DNA of 64,000 nucleotides. Source: Pedobacter chitinilyticus (GTDB lineage: Bacteria; Bacteroidota; Bacteroidia; Sphingobacteriales; Sphingobacteriaceae). The position numbers and the translations under genes were made by a program. The stretch covers positions 62,001 to 126,000 of the forward strand of contig NZ_QMHN01000008.1 of assembly GCF_003313385.1 (NCBI RefSeq). Reading direction: 5' to 3'. The notes beneath the pieces are model-generated. The model saw nothing but the letters and a program-made list of their open reading frames with translations. It was not told where the DNA came from and ran no database searches. Positions 17,982-24,985 of this stretch are shown piece after piece (positions within the stretch are counted from its first letter, which is position 1; each line of letters begins with the position of its first letter).

Positions 17982-18632
17982 TTAAACAATAGTTCCATCT
18001 TTCATAGTCACTACCCTATCGCTAATTTGAGCCAATTCAGTATTATGGGTAACAATGACAAAAGTTTGCTTAAAATTATCGCGTAGGCTGATAAAAAGTT
18101 TGTGCAACGCATCAGCATTAGCCGAATCTAAATTCCCAGAAGGTTCATCGGCCAATACAATAGAAGGTTGGTTAATCAAAGCCCTTGCTACCGAAATCCT
18201 TTGCTGCTCACCGCCAGAAAGCTCATTGGGTTTATGGCAGGCTCTTTGTTTAAGATCAAATAAATCCAATAGCTCCAACGCTCGTTTCTCTGCTTCCTTT
18301 TTGCTCTTTTTGGCAATAAATGCGGGGATACAAATATTCTCCAAAGCATTAAACTCGGGTAACAAATGATGAAATTGAAAGACAAAACCAATATTAAGAT
18401 TTCTAAAAACGCTCAACATTTCACCAGATAATTTGCTAATGGCAGTTCCTTTTAAACGCACTTCCCCTTCATCAGGTTGATCAAGTGTTCCCAAAATATG
18501 CAAGAGTGTACTTTTACCAGCACCAGAAGCGCCAATGATACTCACAATTTCACCTTGTTCTACTTCAAAATCTACCCCTTTAAGTATTTGGAGGCTTCCG
18601 TAAGCTTTTTTTATCCCTTTGGCTTGTAGCAT
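17982..18632 (-). CDS. lolD: LolD-like ABC transporter ATP-binding protein
   Basis: A 216-aa ATPase from the ATG at 18632 (MLQAKGIKKAYG); a longer in-frame start at 18671 adds an unconserved leader. Walker A is GASGAGKST, the Q-loop is FVFQFHHLLPEF, the signature is LSGGEQQR, Walker B is IVLADEPSG, and the switch His is in VTHN. The FQFHHLLPEF stretch and small size fit the LolD / MacB-ATPase group, which drives lipoprotein release or MacB-type efflux. The LolC/E-type membrane partner is not adjacent here. Confidence 0.85.
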   Translation of the reverse strand: MLQAKGIKKAYGSLQILKGVDFEVEQGEIVSIIGASGAGKSTLLHILGTLDQPDEGEVRLKGTAISKLSGEMLSVFRNLNIGFVFQFHHLLPEFNALENICIPAFIAKKSKKEAEKRALELLDLFDLKQRACHKPNELSGGEQQRISVARALINQPSIVLADEPSGNLDSANADALHKLFISLRDNFKQTFVIVTHNTELAQISDRVVTMKDGTIV

Positions 18633-18718
18633 GTCGCAAATGTACTGATTTACCACAAAAGCATGAAGCACTCACATGCGAACTTAAATGCATATTCAAT
18701 TAAAACTTTCAACAAAAA

Positions 18719-18765
18719 TTTGCAAATCAAAAATCCATTCTTAACTTTGAAACACAAAGCACTTT
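18719..18765 (+). promoter_or_regulatory. Promoter overlapped by operator copy 1
   Basis: A -33 TTTG (18719-18722) and a -7 TAACTTTG (18742-18749) are spaced by exactly 19 nt, an ideal Bacteroidota promoter. The inverted repeat CTTTG-N5-CAAAG (18745-18759), followed after one base by ACTTT (18761-18765), begins inside the -7 element. A protein bound there would block RNA polymerase. The start codon is at 18769. Two further copies of the same 22-bp element occur at 19791 and 20173. Confidence 0.7.
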
Positions 18766-18768
18766 AAA

Positions 18769-19401
18769 ATGAACCAAAAAGAACAATTAGATACGCTGAA
18801 TGATATTAGGAATATCATGAACCGTTCTTCGAAGTTTATCTCATTAAGCGGATTATCTGGCATTTTTGCGGGATTAACGGCACTTGTTGGCGCTTATTTC
18901 GCCCACCAAGCCTTAAAAGCATATGTGGCTGGTGACTACGGTTATGGCATGGACGCTGATTCGGATATTGAGATTGACTTGTTAAAAATTGGTATTTTGG
19001 TACTTATTGTAGCGGTTTTGGGAGGAATCTTTTTTACCTACCGACAAAGCAAAAAGAAAAATCTTCCGCTATGGGACAATACCAGTAAAAACCTACTGAT
19101 CAATTTATTTATTCCGCTAGCTACTGGAGGTCTTTTTGTGATAGGACTTTTACTTAACCACAGTAGCGCTTTTGGTTTAATTGCGCCCAGTACTTTGGTT
19201 TTTTATGGCTTGGCGCTCATCAATGCGAGCAAGTTCACTTATTCAGACATTCGTTTTTTAGGCATTTGTGAAATTATTTTAGGCATTATTGCCATGTTCA
19301 ATATCGGATTAGGTTTGTATTTTTGGGTCGCTGGTTTTGGCGTGCTGCATATTTTGTATGGCAGCATCATGTATTTCAAATATGAGAAAGGTGAAAAGTA
19401 G
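18769..19401 (+). CDS. Multi-pass membrane protein
   Basis: A 210-aa integral inner-membrane protein of unknown function. An N-terminal amphipathic stretch (MNQKEQLDTLNDIRNIMNRSS) precedes about six hydrophobic segments, the first (ISLSGLSGIFAGLTALVGAYF) at about 25-45 and the last near 185-205. A charged tail KYEKGEK follows. It is preceded by an ideal promoter and operator, and the winged-helix regulator gene lies 76 nt downstream, so the two are probably cotranscribed. It may sense something for, or be controlled by, that regulator. Confidence 0.75.
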   Translation: MNQKEQLDTLNDIRNIMNRSSKFISLSGLSGIFAGLTALVGAYFAHQALKAYVAGDYGYGMDADSDIEIDLLKIGILVLIVAVLGGIFFTYRQSKKKNLPLWDNTSKNLLINLFIPLATGGLFVIGLLLNHSSAFGLIAPSTLVFYGLALINASKFTYSDIRFLGICEIILGIIAMFNIGLGLYFWVAGFGVLHILYGSIMYFKYEKGEK

Positions 19402-19477
19402 AAAGTTTTAGGTGTTAAGTCATACGTATGGGCACTACCATTCGTAAATCGTAATTCTAAAATCGTAAATAAACAAA

Positions 19478-19774
19478 ATGAAAAACCCGATAGGCGCACT
19501 GAATAAGATTTTTGATAGCAGGATAAGGCTAGGCGTAATGTCGGTGCTTATTGTAAACGATAGTGTGAGTTTCAACGATCTTAAACAATTGTTGGAGCTT
19601 ACCGATGGCAACCTGGCCTCTCATTTAAATACTTTAGAGCAGGCAGAATTTATTAAGATGCACAAAGCTTTTATTGGCAGAAAAACAAATACTACTTATA
19701 CCCTTACCGACCTAGGAAGACAGACTTTTAAAGCGCATTTAGATGCTTTAGAGAAAATGATAAAAGGAATTTAA
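19478..19774 (+). CDS. Small winged-helix transcriptional regulator
   Basis: A 98-aa protein that is essentially one winged-helix DNA-binding domain, like the single-domain HTH_34 / MarR-ArsR-related regulators. Helix 1 is SRIRLGVMSVLIVND, the helix-turn-helix is SFNDLKQLLELTDGNLASHLNTLEQAEFI, the wing is IGRKTNTTYTLTDLGRQTF, and a C-terminal dimerisation helix is HLDALEKMIKGI. No metal-binding cysteines are seen. It is the obvious candidate to bind the three inverted repeats at 18744, 19791 and 20173, an inference from neighbourhood only. Confidence 0.82.
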   Translation: MKNPIGALNKIFDSRIRLGVMSVLIVNDSVSFNDLKQLLELTDGNLASHLNTLEQAEFIKMHKAFIGRKTNTTYTLTDLGRQTFKAHLDALEKMIKGI

Positions 19775-19790
19775 TTTTTTTTAAACTTAA

Positions 19791-19812
19791 ACTTTGCAAA
19801 ACAAAGTACTTT
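19791..19812 (+). promoter_or_regulatory. Operator-like inverted repeat, copy 2
   Basis: CTTTG (19792-19796), five bases, CAAAG (19802-19806), one base, ACTTT (19808-19812). The element differs from copy 1 only at the variable positions. Here AAAGTACTTT is itself a perfect palindrome. It lies 19 nt before the next start codon. A -7-like TAAACTTTG with one extra base overlaps it. Confidence 0.65.
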
Positions 19813-19831
19813 ACAACAAACAATAAAGATC

Positions 19832-20143
19832 ATGAAAACAACAACAACATTAAGCACTACCACGAAACAAAGGTTAATTGTCACATTTGGCATTGTCGCA
19901 TTTATTTTAGCCATCCCATTGGTGGCCATGCAATTTACTAATCAGGTAGACTGGAAATTATTCGATTTCATCATTATGGGTACCCTGTTGAGCATTACTG
20001 GGCTTGCTATTGAATTGGTTACTCGTAAAGTAAAATCAGCCAATGGGCGAATCGTCATTACGTTGGTTATTCTACTCGTACTCTTTTTAATTTGGGCTGA
20101 ATTAGCTGTAGGCATTTTCGGGACACCTTTTGCTGGGAGCTAA
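19832..20143 (+). CDS. Small membrane protein (three TM segments)
   Basis: A 103-aa integral membrane protein of unknown function. Three hydrophobic segments are visible: LIVTFGIVAFILAIPLVAM at about 15-34, FDFIIMGTLLSITGLAIELV at about 44-64, and IVITLVILLVLFLIWAELAVG at about 75-96. A threonine-rich N-terminus and two basic connecting loops flank them. It follows the second operator copy, so it is probably controlled with its neighbours. Confidence 0.72.
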   Translation: MKTTTTLSTTTKQRLIVTFGIVAFILAIPLVAMQFTNQVDWKLFDFIIMGTLLSITGLAIELVTRKVKSANGRIVITLVILLVLFLIWAELAVGIFGTPFAGS

Positions 20144-20172
20144 CTCCTAGCAAATATTTTTTTTGAACTTAA

Positions 20173-20194
20173 ACTTTGAAATACAAAGCACTTT
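20173..20194 (+). promoter_or_regulatory. Operator-like inverted repeat, copy 3
   Basis: CTTTG (20174-20178), five bases, CAAAG (20184-20188), one base, ACTTT (20190-20194). It is placed 7 nt before the ATG at 20202. The spacing to the start codon varies between the three copies (3, 19 and 7 nt), but the 22-bp core is fixed. Confidence 0.65.
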
Positions 20195-20201
20195 AAATAA
20201 A

Positions 20202-20528
20202 ATGAAAGACTTCAACGATGACTTGCTGATTGTGAGTACAGCCAAACAATGCGCCAGAATATCACTGCTTGTTGGCACCAGCATTTTTTTACTGTTTGCC
20301 ATAAGCGGCGTTGGTCAAATCATGATTCTGGGAGCTTTCTTTATTCCTTTAGCTGTTTTTGTCAACGGGCTGATCTTATTCATCTTATTACTTCATCTCA
20401 TTAACCATCGTGCTGCCTGGAGAAAAATTCTTTTGGCAGCACTCATCATGCTTAGCAACATTCCCCTAGCCATATTATTCGCTTGGCTATCTATCCAGAT
20501 ATCTGAATTAAACCATATAAAATTATGA
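20202..20528 (+). CDS. Small membrane protein (three TM segments)
   Basis: A 108-aa integral membrane protein from the ATG at 20202. The earlier in-frame TTG at 20163 would put the operator inside the gene. Hydrophobic segments lie at about 22-42, 48-72 (GAFFIPLAVFVNGLILFILL) and 84-100. The gene overlaps the next one by four bases (ATGA), so the two are translationally coupled. A frameshifted paralogue of it lies at 22331-22617. Function unknown. Confidence 0.75.
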   Translation: MKDFNDDLLIVSTAKQCARISLLVGTSIFLLFAISGVGQIMILGAFFIPLAVFVNGLILFILLLHLINHRAAWRKILLAALIMLSNIPLAILFAWLSIQISELNHIKL

Positions 20529-22195
20529 AACAACAAATTGATTATCGGCTGATCCTGATTGCTATTGGCGGATTGGTTTTCAACCTACTTTTTTGGAACG
20601 AAACCATCGGTTGCAATTTCGCTATATTCTCTGTTTTAGTGATGATTGCCACCTTCACAGACCGAGACATTCCCTACCACAACCACAAATTAATTACGGC
20701 TATAGGACATTTAGCCGTCGCCTTTTATTTGATCTACAACAATTCAGTATTAGCCATTATTACTTGGTTCATCACGATGCTGATATATCTGGGAAACGCC
20801 CATTTTGAACTGCTAAAATCTACGGGGACATCACTTATCATGGGCATACTCCAAGTGCTTAGCGGACCTTACGGCATCATTAAAAAGTTACTAGACACCA
20901 AGCTTGGCAAGGTGAATATCAAACCAGTAATAAGGCCTGCAAAGTATATTTTATTGCCTTTTGTGATGGTCTCTATTTTCTGTTTCCTATACAGCATTGC
21001 CAATCCCATTTTTGCAAAATATACCCATACCATTGCCAACAGCATCAGAGATTTCTTCGTTAATATCTTCAGTTTCTTTTTTGTAGACATCAGCATTGAA
21101 AAGTTCCTTTTTATCTTGTTTGGATGCGCCGTTACCGCGGGCATCATCGTCGGCATCAAAAGTAAAACCCTGAGCGACATAGAACTTGGCAGCGAAGATC
21201 AGCTGGAGCGAAGACGCAGAGATTTAAAGAGACCTTCCTTTGGTTACGAGTTCCGCACCCTATTGGCGGGAAACTTGATCAAGCGGAAAATGGCTTTGAA
21301 AACGGAAAACATCATTGGTGTAATTTCATTTGCTGCTTTAAATATGCTGTTGTTATTACTAAATGGTATAGATGTAGCGACACTATGGCTTAACAAAGCT
21401 ATTGAAACTAGCAAAAACTTTTCGGCAGAGCTGCATGATGGCACGTATACCTTAATTTTCAGTATCGTGATTGCCATGCTCATCATTGTTTTCTTCTTCA
21501 GCGGTAACCTTAACTTCTACCGAAAAAACAAATGGATTAAACTGCTGGCTTATATATGGATGGCACAAAATATATTTTTGGTGGCTTCAGTATTCCACAG
21601 AGATTACGATTATATTTTTAACCATGGCCTTACCTACAAACGCATTGGGGTGTTGGTTTTTGCTACGCTTAGTTTAATTGGATTGATTACCGTGTACATC
21701 AAGGTGGCCAAACACAAAACTACTTTTTACTTATATCGCGTCAATTCAAAAATATGGTATGTGCTTTTAATCTCATTAAGCTTTGTGAACTGGGATGTAC
21801 TGATTGTAAGCTACAACATCAACCAATTAGACAAAATTGGCGTGGATGCAGAACATTTAATGAGTTTTTCAGATAAGACCCTACCCCTACTTGAGAAAAA
21901 CCGCGATCAATTAACCAAACATATTACTTCTTATCACCACTACGAACCTATAGAAACCGATGTAGTTTTAGAAGTTCCAGACACCGTTTCTGCTGCTACA
22001 GATAGTTTAACAAAGGCAAAACCCATGAGCGAACTTGAACGTAAAACACTGGAAACCAAAAATGCACAAGATGAATTTAATAAGCAGCTTGACCGCAGAA
22101 TAAACTGGTTTTTGAAAAGGCAACCTATTGGCTCGGGGTTATCTTTTAGCTATTTGGAATGGGAAACGGCAAAAGTCTTGAAATATAAAAAGTAG
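20525..22195 (+). CDS. DUF4173-like multi-pass membrane protein
   Basis: A 556-aa integral membrane protein. About ten to twelve hydrophobic segments alternate with loops; a basic cytoplasmic loop at about 230-265 contains RRRRDLKRPSFGYEF, and conserved-looking motifs include YRKNKWIKLLAYIWMAQN and HRDYDYIFNHGLTYKRIGV. This pattern resembles the DUF4153/DUF4173 family, whose role is unknown. The last 110 residues are soluble and rich in charged helices. It overlaps the previous gene by ATGA and the tiny gene that follows by one base. Confidence 0.75.
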   Translation: MKQQIDYRLILIAIGGLVFNLLFWNETIGCNFAIFSVLVMIATFTDRDIPYHNHKLITAIGHLAVAFYLIYNNSVLAIITWFITMLIYLGNAHFELLKSTGTSLIMGILQVLSGPYGIIKKLLDTKLGKVNIKPVIRPAKYILLPFVMVSIFCFLYSIANPIFAKYTHTIANSIRDFFVNIFSFFFVDISIEKFLFILFGCAVTAGIIVGIKSKTLSDIELGSEDQLERRRRDLKRPSFGYEFRTLLAGNLIKRKMALKTENIIGVISFAALNMLLLLLNGIDVATLWLNKAIETSKNFSAELHDGTYTLIFSIVIAMLIIVFFFSGNLNFYRKNKWIKLLAYIWMAQNIFLVASVFHRDYDYIFNHGLTYKRIGVLVFATLSLIGLITVYIKVAKHKTTFYLYRVNSKIWYVLLISLSFVNWDVLIVSYNINQLDKIGVDAEHLMSFSDKTLPLLEKNRDQLTKHITSYHHYEPIETDVVLEVPDTVSAATDSLTKAKPMSELERKTLETKNAQDEFNKQLDRRINWFLKRQPIGSGLSFSYLEWETAKVLKYKK

Positions 22196-22302
22196 TGAAA
22201 AGCCTATTCAAATACATGCTGCTATACTTCGGACTCCTTGCAGCCATATTAATAATCGACTTCTTAATCACCATCATTTCCCTCGCTATTTTTTGGGACT
22301 AG
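22195..22302 (+). CDS. Tiny single-pass membrane protein (35 aa, GTG start)
   Basis: A short open frame begins with GTG whose first base is the last base of the preceding TAG. It encodes a 35-residue, mostly hydrophobic peptide (KSLFKYMLLYFG, then LLAAILIIDFLITIISLAIF) with a basic N-terminus and a single probable membrane helix. The one-base overlap and the composition argue that it is real, but at this length that cannot be shown from one sequence. Confidence 0.4.
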   Translation: MKSLFKYMLLYFGLLAAILIIDFLITIISLAIFWD

Positions 22303-22330
22303 AAACTCAGTATCGTAAGCTAAATACAAC

Positions 22331-22617
22331 ATGAAAAATGATTTAGAAATTCAAATAGGCAAACAAAGTGCAATTTGGTCTTTTTCGGTCGGCACCTTCT
22401 TATTCTTGGCCTATTGCATCACGAATAGTTCAATTTTTTACCTATTGGACTGTGTTTCCTACTGCTCGCTATCGTTTACAACATCATCATTTTATTAATT
22501 GTGATGGTAGCCGCTTTTTTAAAAAGAGATATGTTTCTTGAACATCTTAAGACCATTGGTCTAATGCTATTAAACATCCCTGTGGCTTTTCTTTATTTAA
22601 ACCTACTCGGCTTCTAA
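22331..22617 (+). pseudogene. Frameshifted paralogue of the small membrane protein at 20202
   Basis: The ATG at 22331 opens MKNDLEIQIGKQSAIWSFSVGTF, which reads well to about residue 36, where a run of six T (22434-22439) occurs and the frame soon ends (near 22500). Adding one T restores a 95-residue frame to the TAA at 22615, continuing LPIGLCFLLLAIVYN and ending FLYLNLLGF. The restored protein matches the 20202 gene in layout and in motifs such as the C-terminal LLNIPVAF against LSNIPLAI. It is either a decayed copy, a phase-variable homopolymer, or a sequencing error in the T-run. Confidence 0.7.
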
Positions 22618-22638
22618 CCATTTTTAAAAATCAGACAT

Positions 22639-23379
22639 ATGCAGACCTCCGAAAATTGGGTGCAATATTTTACGCAAAACCTACAGCAACATCGAATTGA
22701 TTGGGGAATTGCTCCGACCTTGACTATTACAGAAAAAGAAAATATCCTTAAATCATTGCAGGCTTGGCAACTTGGCGAAACTTCTGATGGTTCGAATTTA
22801 ATTAATGCTGCTACTAAATATGCTTTGAAGGTAAAAGACAAGAATTATGTAGAAGCTATTAAACTGTTCATCAAAGAGGAACAGAAACATGGGGAAAACC
22901 TAGGGAAGTATTTGGATTTAATTGGCGAAAAAAGAATTAAGAAAAACTGGGGCGACAGCTTGTTCAGGAAATTCAGGGGACTTTATACCGACATGGAGTT
23001 TTGGACCATTGCCGTAATTACGGTAGAAAGCGCTGCGCAAATATTTTATCAATGCTTAAAAGATGCAACCAATTGCAAGCTATTAAAACAAATATGTACC
23101 GATATTTTAATAGATGAAGCGCCTCACATCTCCTTTCAAATTGAGCGTTTGCAAACCATTTTCAATCAAAAGAACAAATTGACAAAATACCTCACCTATC
23201 AATATTACTATGCATTTTATTTCGCTACCGCCTTAGTGGTTTGGCAAGTGCACCTAAAACTGTTTAAAGCTGGCGGGGTAAATTTTGGTAAGTATTGGAA
23301 AAAGATGAGTTTGAAGTTTGAGAAAACGATCGAAAAATTAAAGCATCCAAGTACTGCCAGCAAACTTTGTCAATCTTGA
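22639..23379 (+). CDS. Di-iron ferritin-like protein
   Basis: A 246-aa helical protein with two ExxH motifs: E81-Q-K-H84 in KEEQKHGEN and E160-A-P-H163 in ILIDEAPHISFQ, plus Glu130 in AVITVESAAQIF. A partner Glu in the first helix could be E47 or E72. The E..ExxH..E..ExxH arrangement is that of carboxylate-bridged di-iron four-helix proteins (ferritin-like superfamily). It is likely an oxidase, oxygenase or iron protein; no closer family is recognised. Hydrophobic patches near 195-215 (YYYAFYFATALVVW) suggest membrane association. Its last 97 bp are duplicated at 23994-24085. Confidence 0.7.
   Translation: MQTSENWVQYFTQNLQQHRIDWGIAPTLTITEKENILKSLQAWQLGETSDGSNLINAATKYALKVKDKNYVEAIKLFIKEEQKHGENLGKYLDLIGEKRIKKNWGDSLFRKFRGLYTDMEFWTIAVITVESAAQIFYQCLKDATNCKLLKQICTDILIDEAPHISFQIERLQTIFNQKNKLTKYLTYQYYYAFYFATALVVWQVHLKLFKAGGVNFGKYWKKMSLKFEKTIEKLKHPSTASKLCQS
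23281..23377 (+). repeat. Direct repeat, copy 1 (3' end of the ferritin-like gene)
   Basis: This is the coding 3' end of the ferritin-like gene. A near-identical copy stands at 23994-24085, about 0.7 kb downstream, with a 5-nt deletion and a few substitutions. Confidence 0.8.
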
Positions 23380-23450
23380 TTTACATGGTATTTAGAAGAT
23401 TGACAAAACTTATTACATCATTAATTACGCTGCTGCCTAAAATATAATAA

Positions 23451-23993
23451 ATGGGAATTTCCTTAATCTATGCCATACTGTTTCTATCTGTAGTTTTTAT
23501 TCTTGGAATAGCGCTACTTATAAATTCACTAAAAAGGAAATCAGTAATCAGCTTTCTGATTTCTATAGTATTAATGAGTCCAATGATTTTAATTTCTTCT
23601 ACGAATTATATCGATGAAGTCAGTATCTCTAAAAAAGACATTATTTCTGATCTAAAGCATTTGGATATCAATCTGACAGATGATTTCAAAATCAAAGAAA
23701 ACACGGTAACAGGTATGCCAGAAAGAATACAAGATACGGAATTAGAAATTAGCACAAATGATAAACATCGAATTATAGAAATCGCTAAAAATGGCTTTAA
23801 TTCCATCCCTTTTAAGAAGAAAAAAGAATTAAATGTTGACCTTTCCAGTATTAAGAATGAAATTTCCTATGTTAGATATCCAGATTTTTATGCCATAGAA
23901 ATATATAAAGACATAGACCATTATCCCACTAGAATCATATTGACAATATACCGAAAAGGCAACATATTAAAGTACCAAAGAATAGAAGACTAA
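23451..23993 (+). CDS. Hypothetical membrane-anchored protein
   Basis: A 180-aa protein of unknown function. Two hydrophobic segments at about 3-25 (LIYAILFLSVVFILGIALLI) and 32-50 (VISFLISIVLMSPMILI) anchor it; the remaining 130 residues are polar and probably extracytoplasmic. The gene sits exactly between the two copies of the duplicated 3' end of the ferritin-like gene, so it looks like an inserted passenger. Codon use is richer in A/T than the ferritin-like gene. Confidence 0.6.
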   Translation: MGISLIYAILFLSVVFILGIALLINSLKRKSVISFLISIVLMSPMILISSTNYIDEVSISKKDIISDLKHLDINLTDDFKIKENTVTGMPERIQDTELEISTNDKHRIIEIAKNGFNSIPFKKKKELNVDLSSIKNEISYVRYPDFYAIEIYKDIDHYPTRIILTIYRKGNILKYQRIED

Positions 23994-24085
23994 AATTTTG
24001 GGAATTATTGGATAAAGTTTGAAGTTTGAGAAAACGATCGAAAAATTAAAGTATCCAAGTACTGCCAGCAAGCTTTGTCAGCCTT
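23994..24085 (+). repeat. Direct repeat, copy 2 (remnant of the ferritin-like 3' end)
   Basis: A 92-bp near-copy of 23281-23377. It starts with AATTTTGG and keeps the central CGATCGAAAAATTAAAG and the ending GTACTGCCAGCAA. A 5-nt gap breaks the original frame, so it is not translated as the same protein. It directly precedes the next passenger-like gene. Confidence 0.8.
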
Positions 24086-24103
24086 CAAAAAAATCAACGC
24101 TCT

Positions 24104-24688
24104 ATGCCAATAACAGATAAACCGAAACACACTTTAAGCTTATCAGCTTTATCACTGTCCTTATCATATTGCTTTTATCTTGTAGAAATAAATGATTACC
24201 TCTTGGATTATGAGCTAATATTAGATTTACTTATCGTAGTCAGTTTAATAGTCACAATAGGCTTATTCAGTATTTGTATCATTAAAGTAATTGAAACTAA
24301 AAAACTTCCTTCTTTCATCTCCATAATTCTGCTTGCAAGTATTTTATCCACCTATGTATTTACCTACGGAAATAGAAATGGCTTGTTTTGGGGTAAGCAA
24401 ATCTTAAATGCAAATTTCATAGACGACAGAAGTGGAATGAAATTAGAACTTTATGAAAATGGCAAATATTTCATCTACTATAACTGGTTATTTGCCGAAA
24501 AAAGATTTGAAGGCACTTATCATATAGAACGAGACACAATCAATTTCCATAGCAATTCAGCATTTAATAATGATTTTATCTCCAAAAAGATAGTCATCGA
24601 TCATGGCAATAAAAGGATATATTTTAAAAAGAATACGGATGGAAGTTACGACAAGTCCTTTTATTACTTCCAAATTATAGATAATTAG
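24104..24688 (+). CDS. Hypothetical membrane protein
   Basis: A 194-aa protein. About three hydrophobic segments lie in the first 100 residues (for example LLIVVSLIVTIGLFSICIIKV near 42-62 and FISIILLASILSTYVF near 70-86), followed by a polar beta-rich C-terminal half (MKLELYENGKYFIYYNW; RFEGTYHIERDTINFHS) that resembles small lipocalin-like or copy-number-limited domains only superficially. Function unknown. It follows the second copy of the direct repeat. Confidence 0.6.
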   Translation: MPITDKPKHTLSLSALSLSLSYCFYLVEINDYLLDYELILDLLIVVSLIVTIGLFSICIIKVIETKKLPSFISIILLASILSTYVFTYGNRNGLFWGKQILNANFIDDRSGMKLELYENGKYFIYYNWLFAEKRFEGTYHIERDTINFHSNSAFNNDFISKKIVIDHGNKRIYFKKNTDGSYDKSFYYFQIIDN

Positions 24689-24985
24689 TGCTAAGCAGTT
24701 TATATTTTAACCTCGCCATAATGTAGTTTCTTTTGTTAAATAAACCCGATTGCGCGGATCCCGATTTTTCATCGGGAGAAGCAAAAGCGGGGCTAAAACT
24801 GCCAAGAACCACATCCATCAATTTTCAAAAAACTAAAAACAATAGGATTAAGGGGATCAACAATTTAACAATTCATCTATTTAACCACAGCAATAAGTTA
24901 ACCTTACGATTTCTTTACATTTAAATCCATTTTTCTATTGGCATAAAGCATTTGAAATTGTAGATTTGGGCAAATTTTTAATCTA
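24689..24985. other. Intergenic region upstream of sucC
   Basis: This gap holds a short dispersed-repeat fragment at about 24744-24795 (AAACCCGATTGCGCGGAT, then a CCCGAT..ATCGGG hairpin) related, in the opposite orientation, to the repeat region at 26234-26460, and the sucC promoter at 24938-24968. Confidence 0.5.
24938..24968 (+). promoter_or_regulatory. Predicted sucC promoter
   Basis: A -33 TTG (24938-24940) and a -7 TAGATTTG (24961-24968) are spaced by 20 nt, matching the Bacteroidota consensus. The start codon is 18 nt beyond the -7 element. Confidence 0.6.

Noticed and set aside
24733..24924. 63-codon open frame before sucC
   Set aside because: It starts at a non-ATG codon within a dispersed-repeat fragment and has no protein-like composition.
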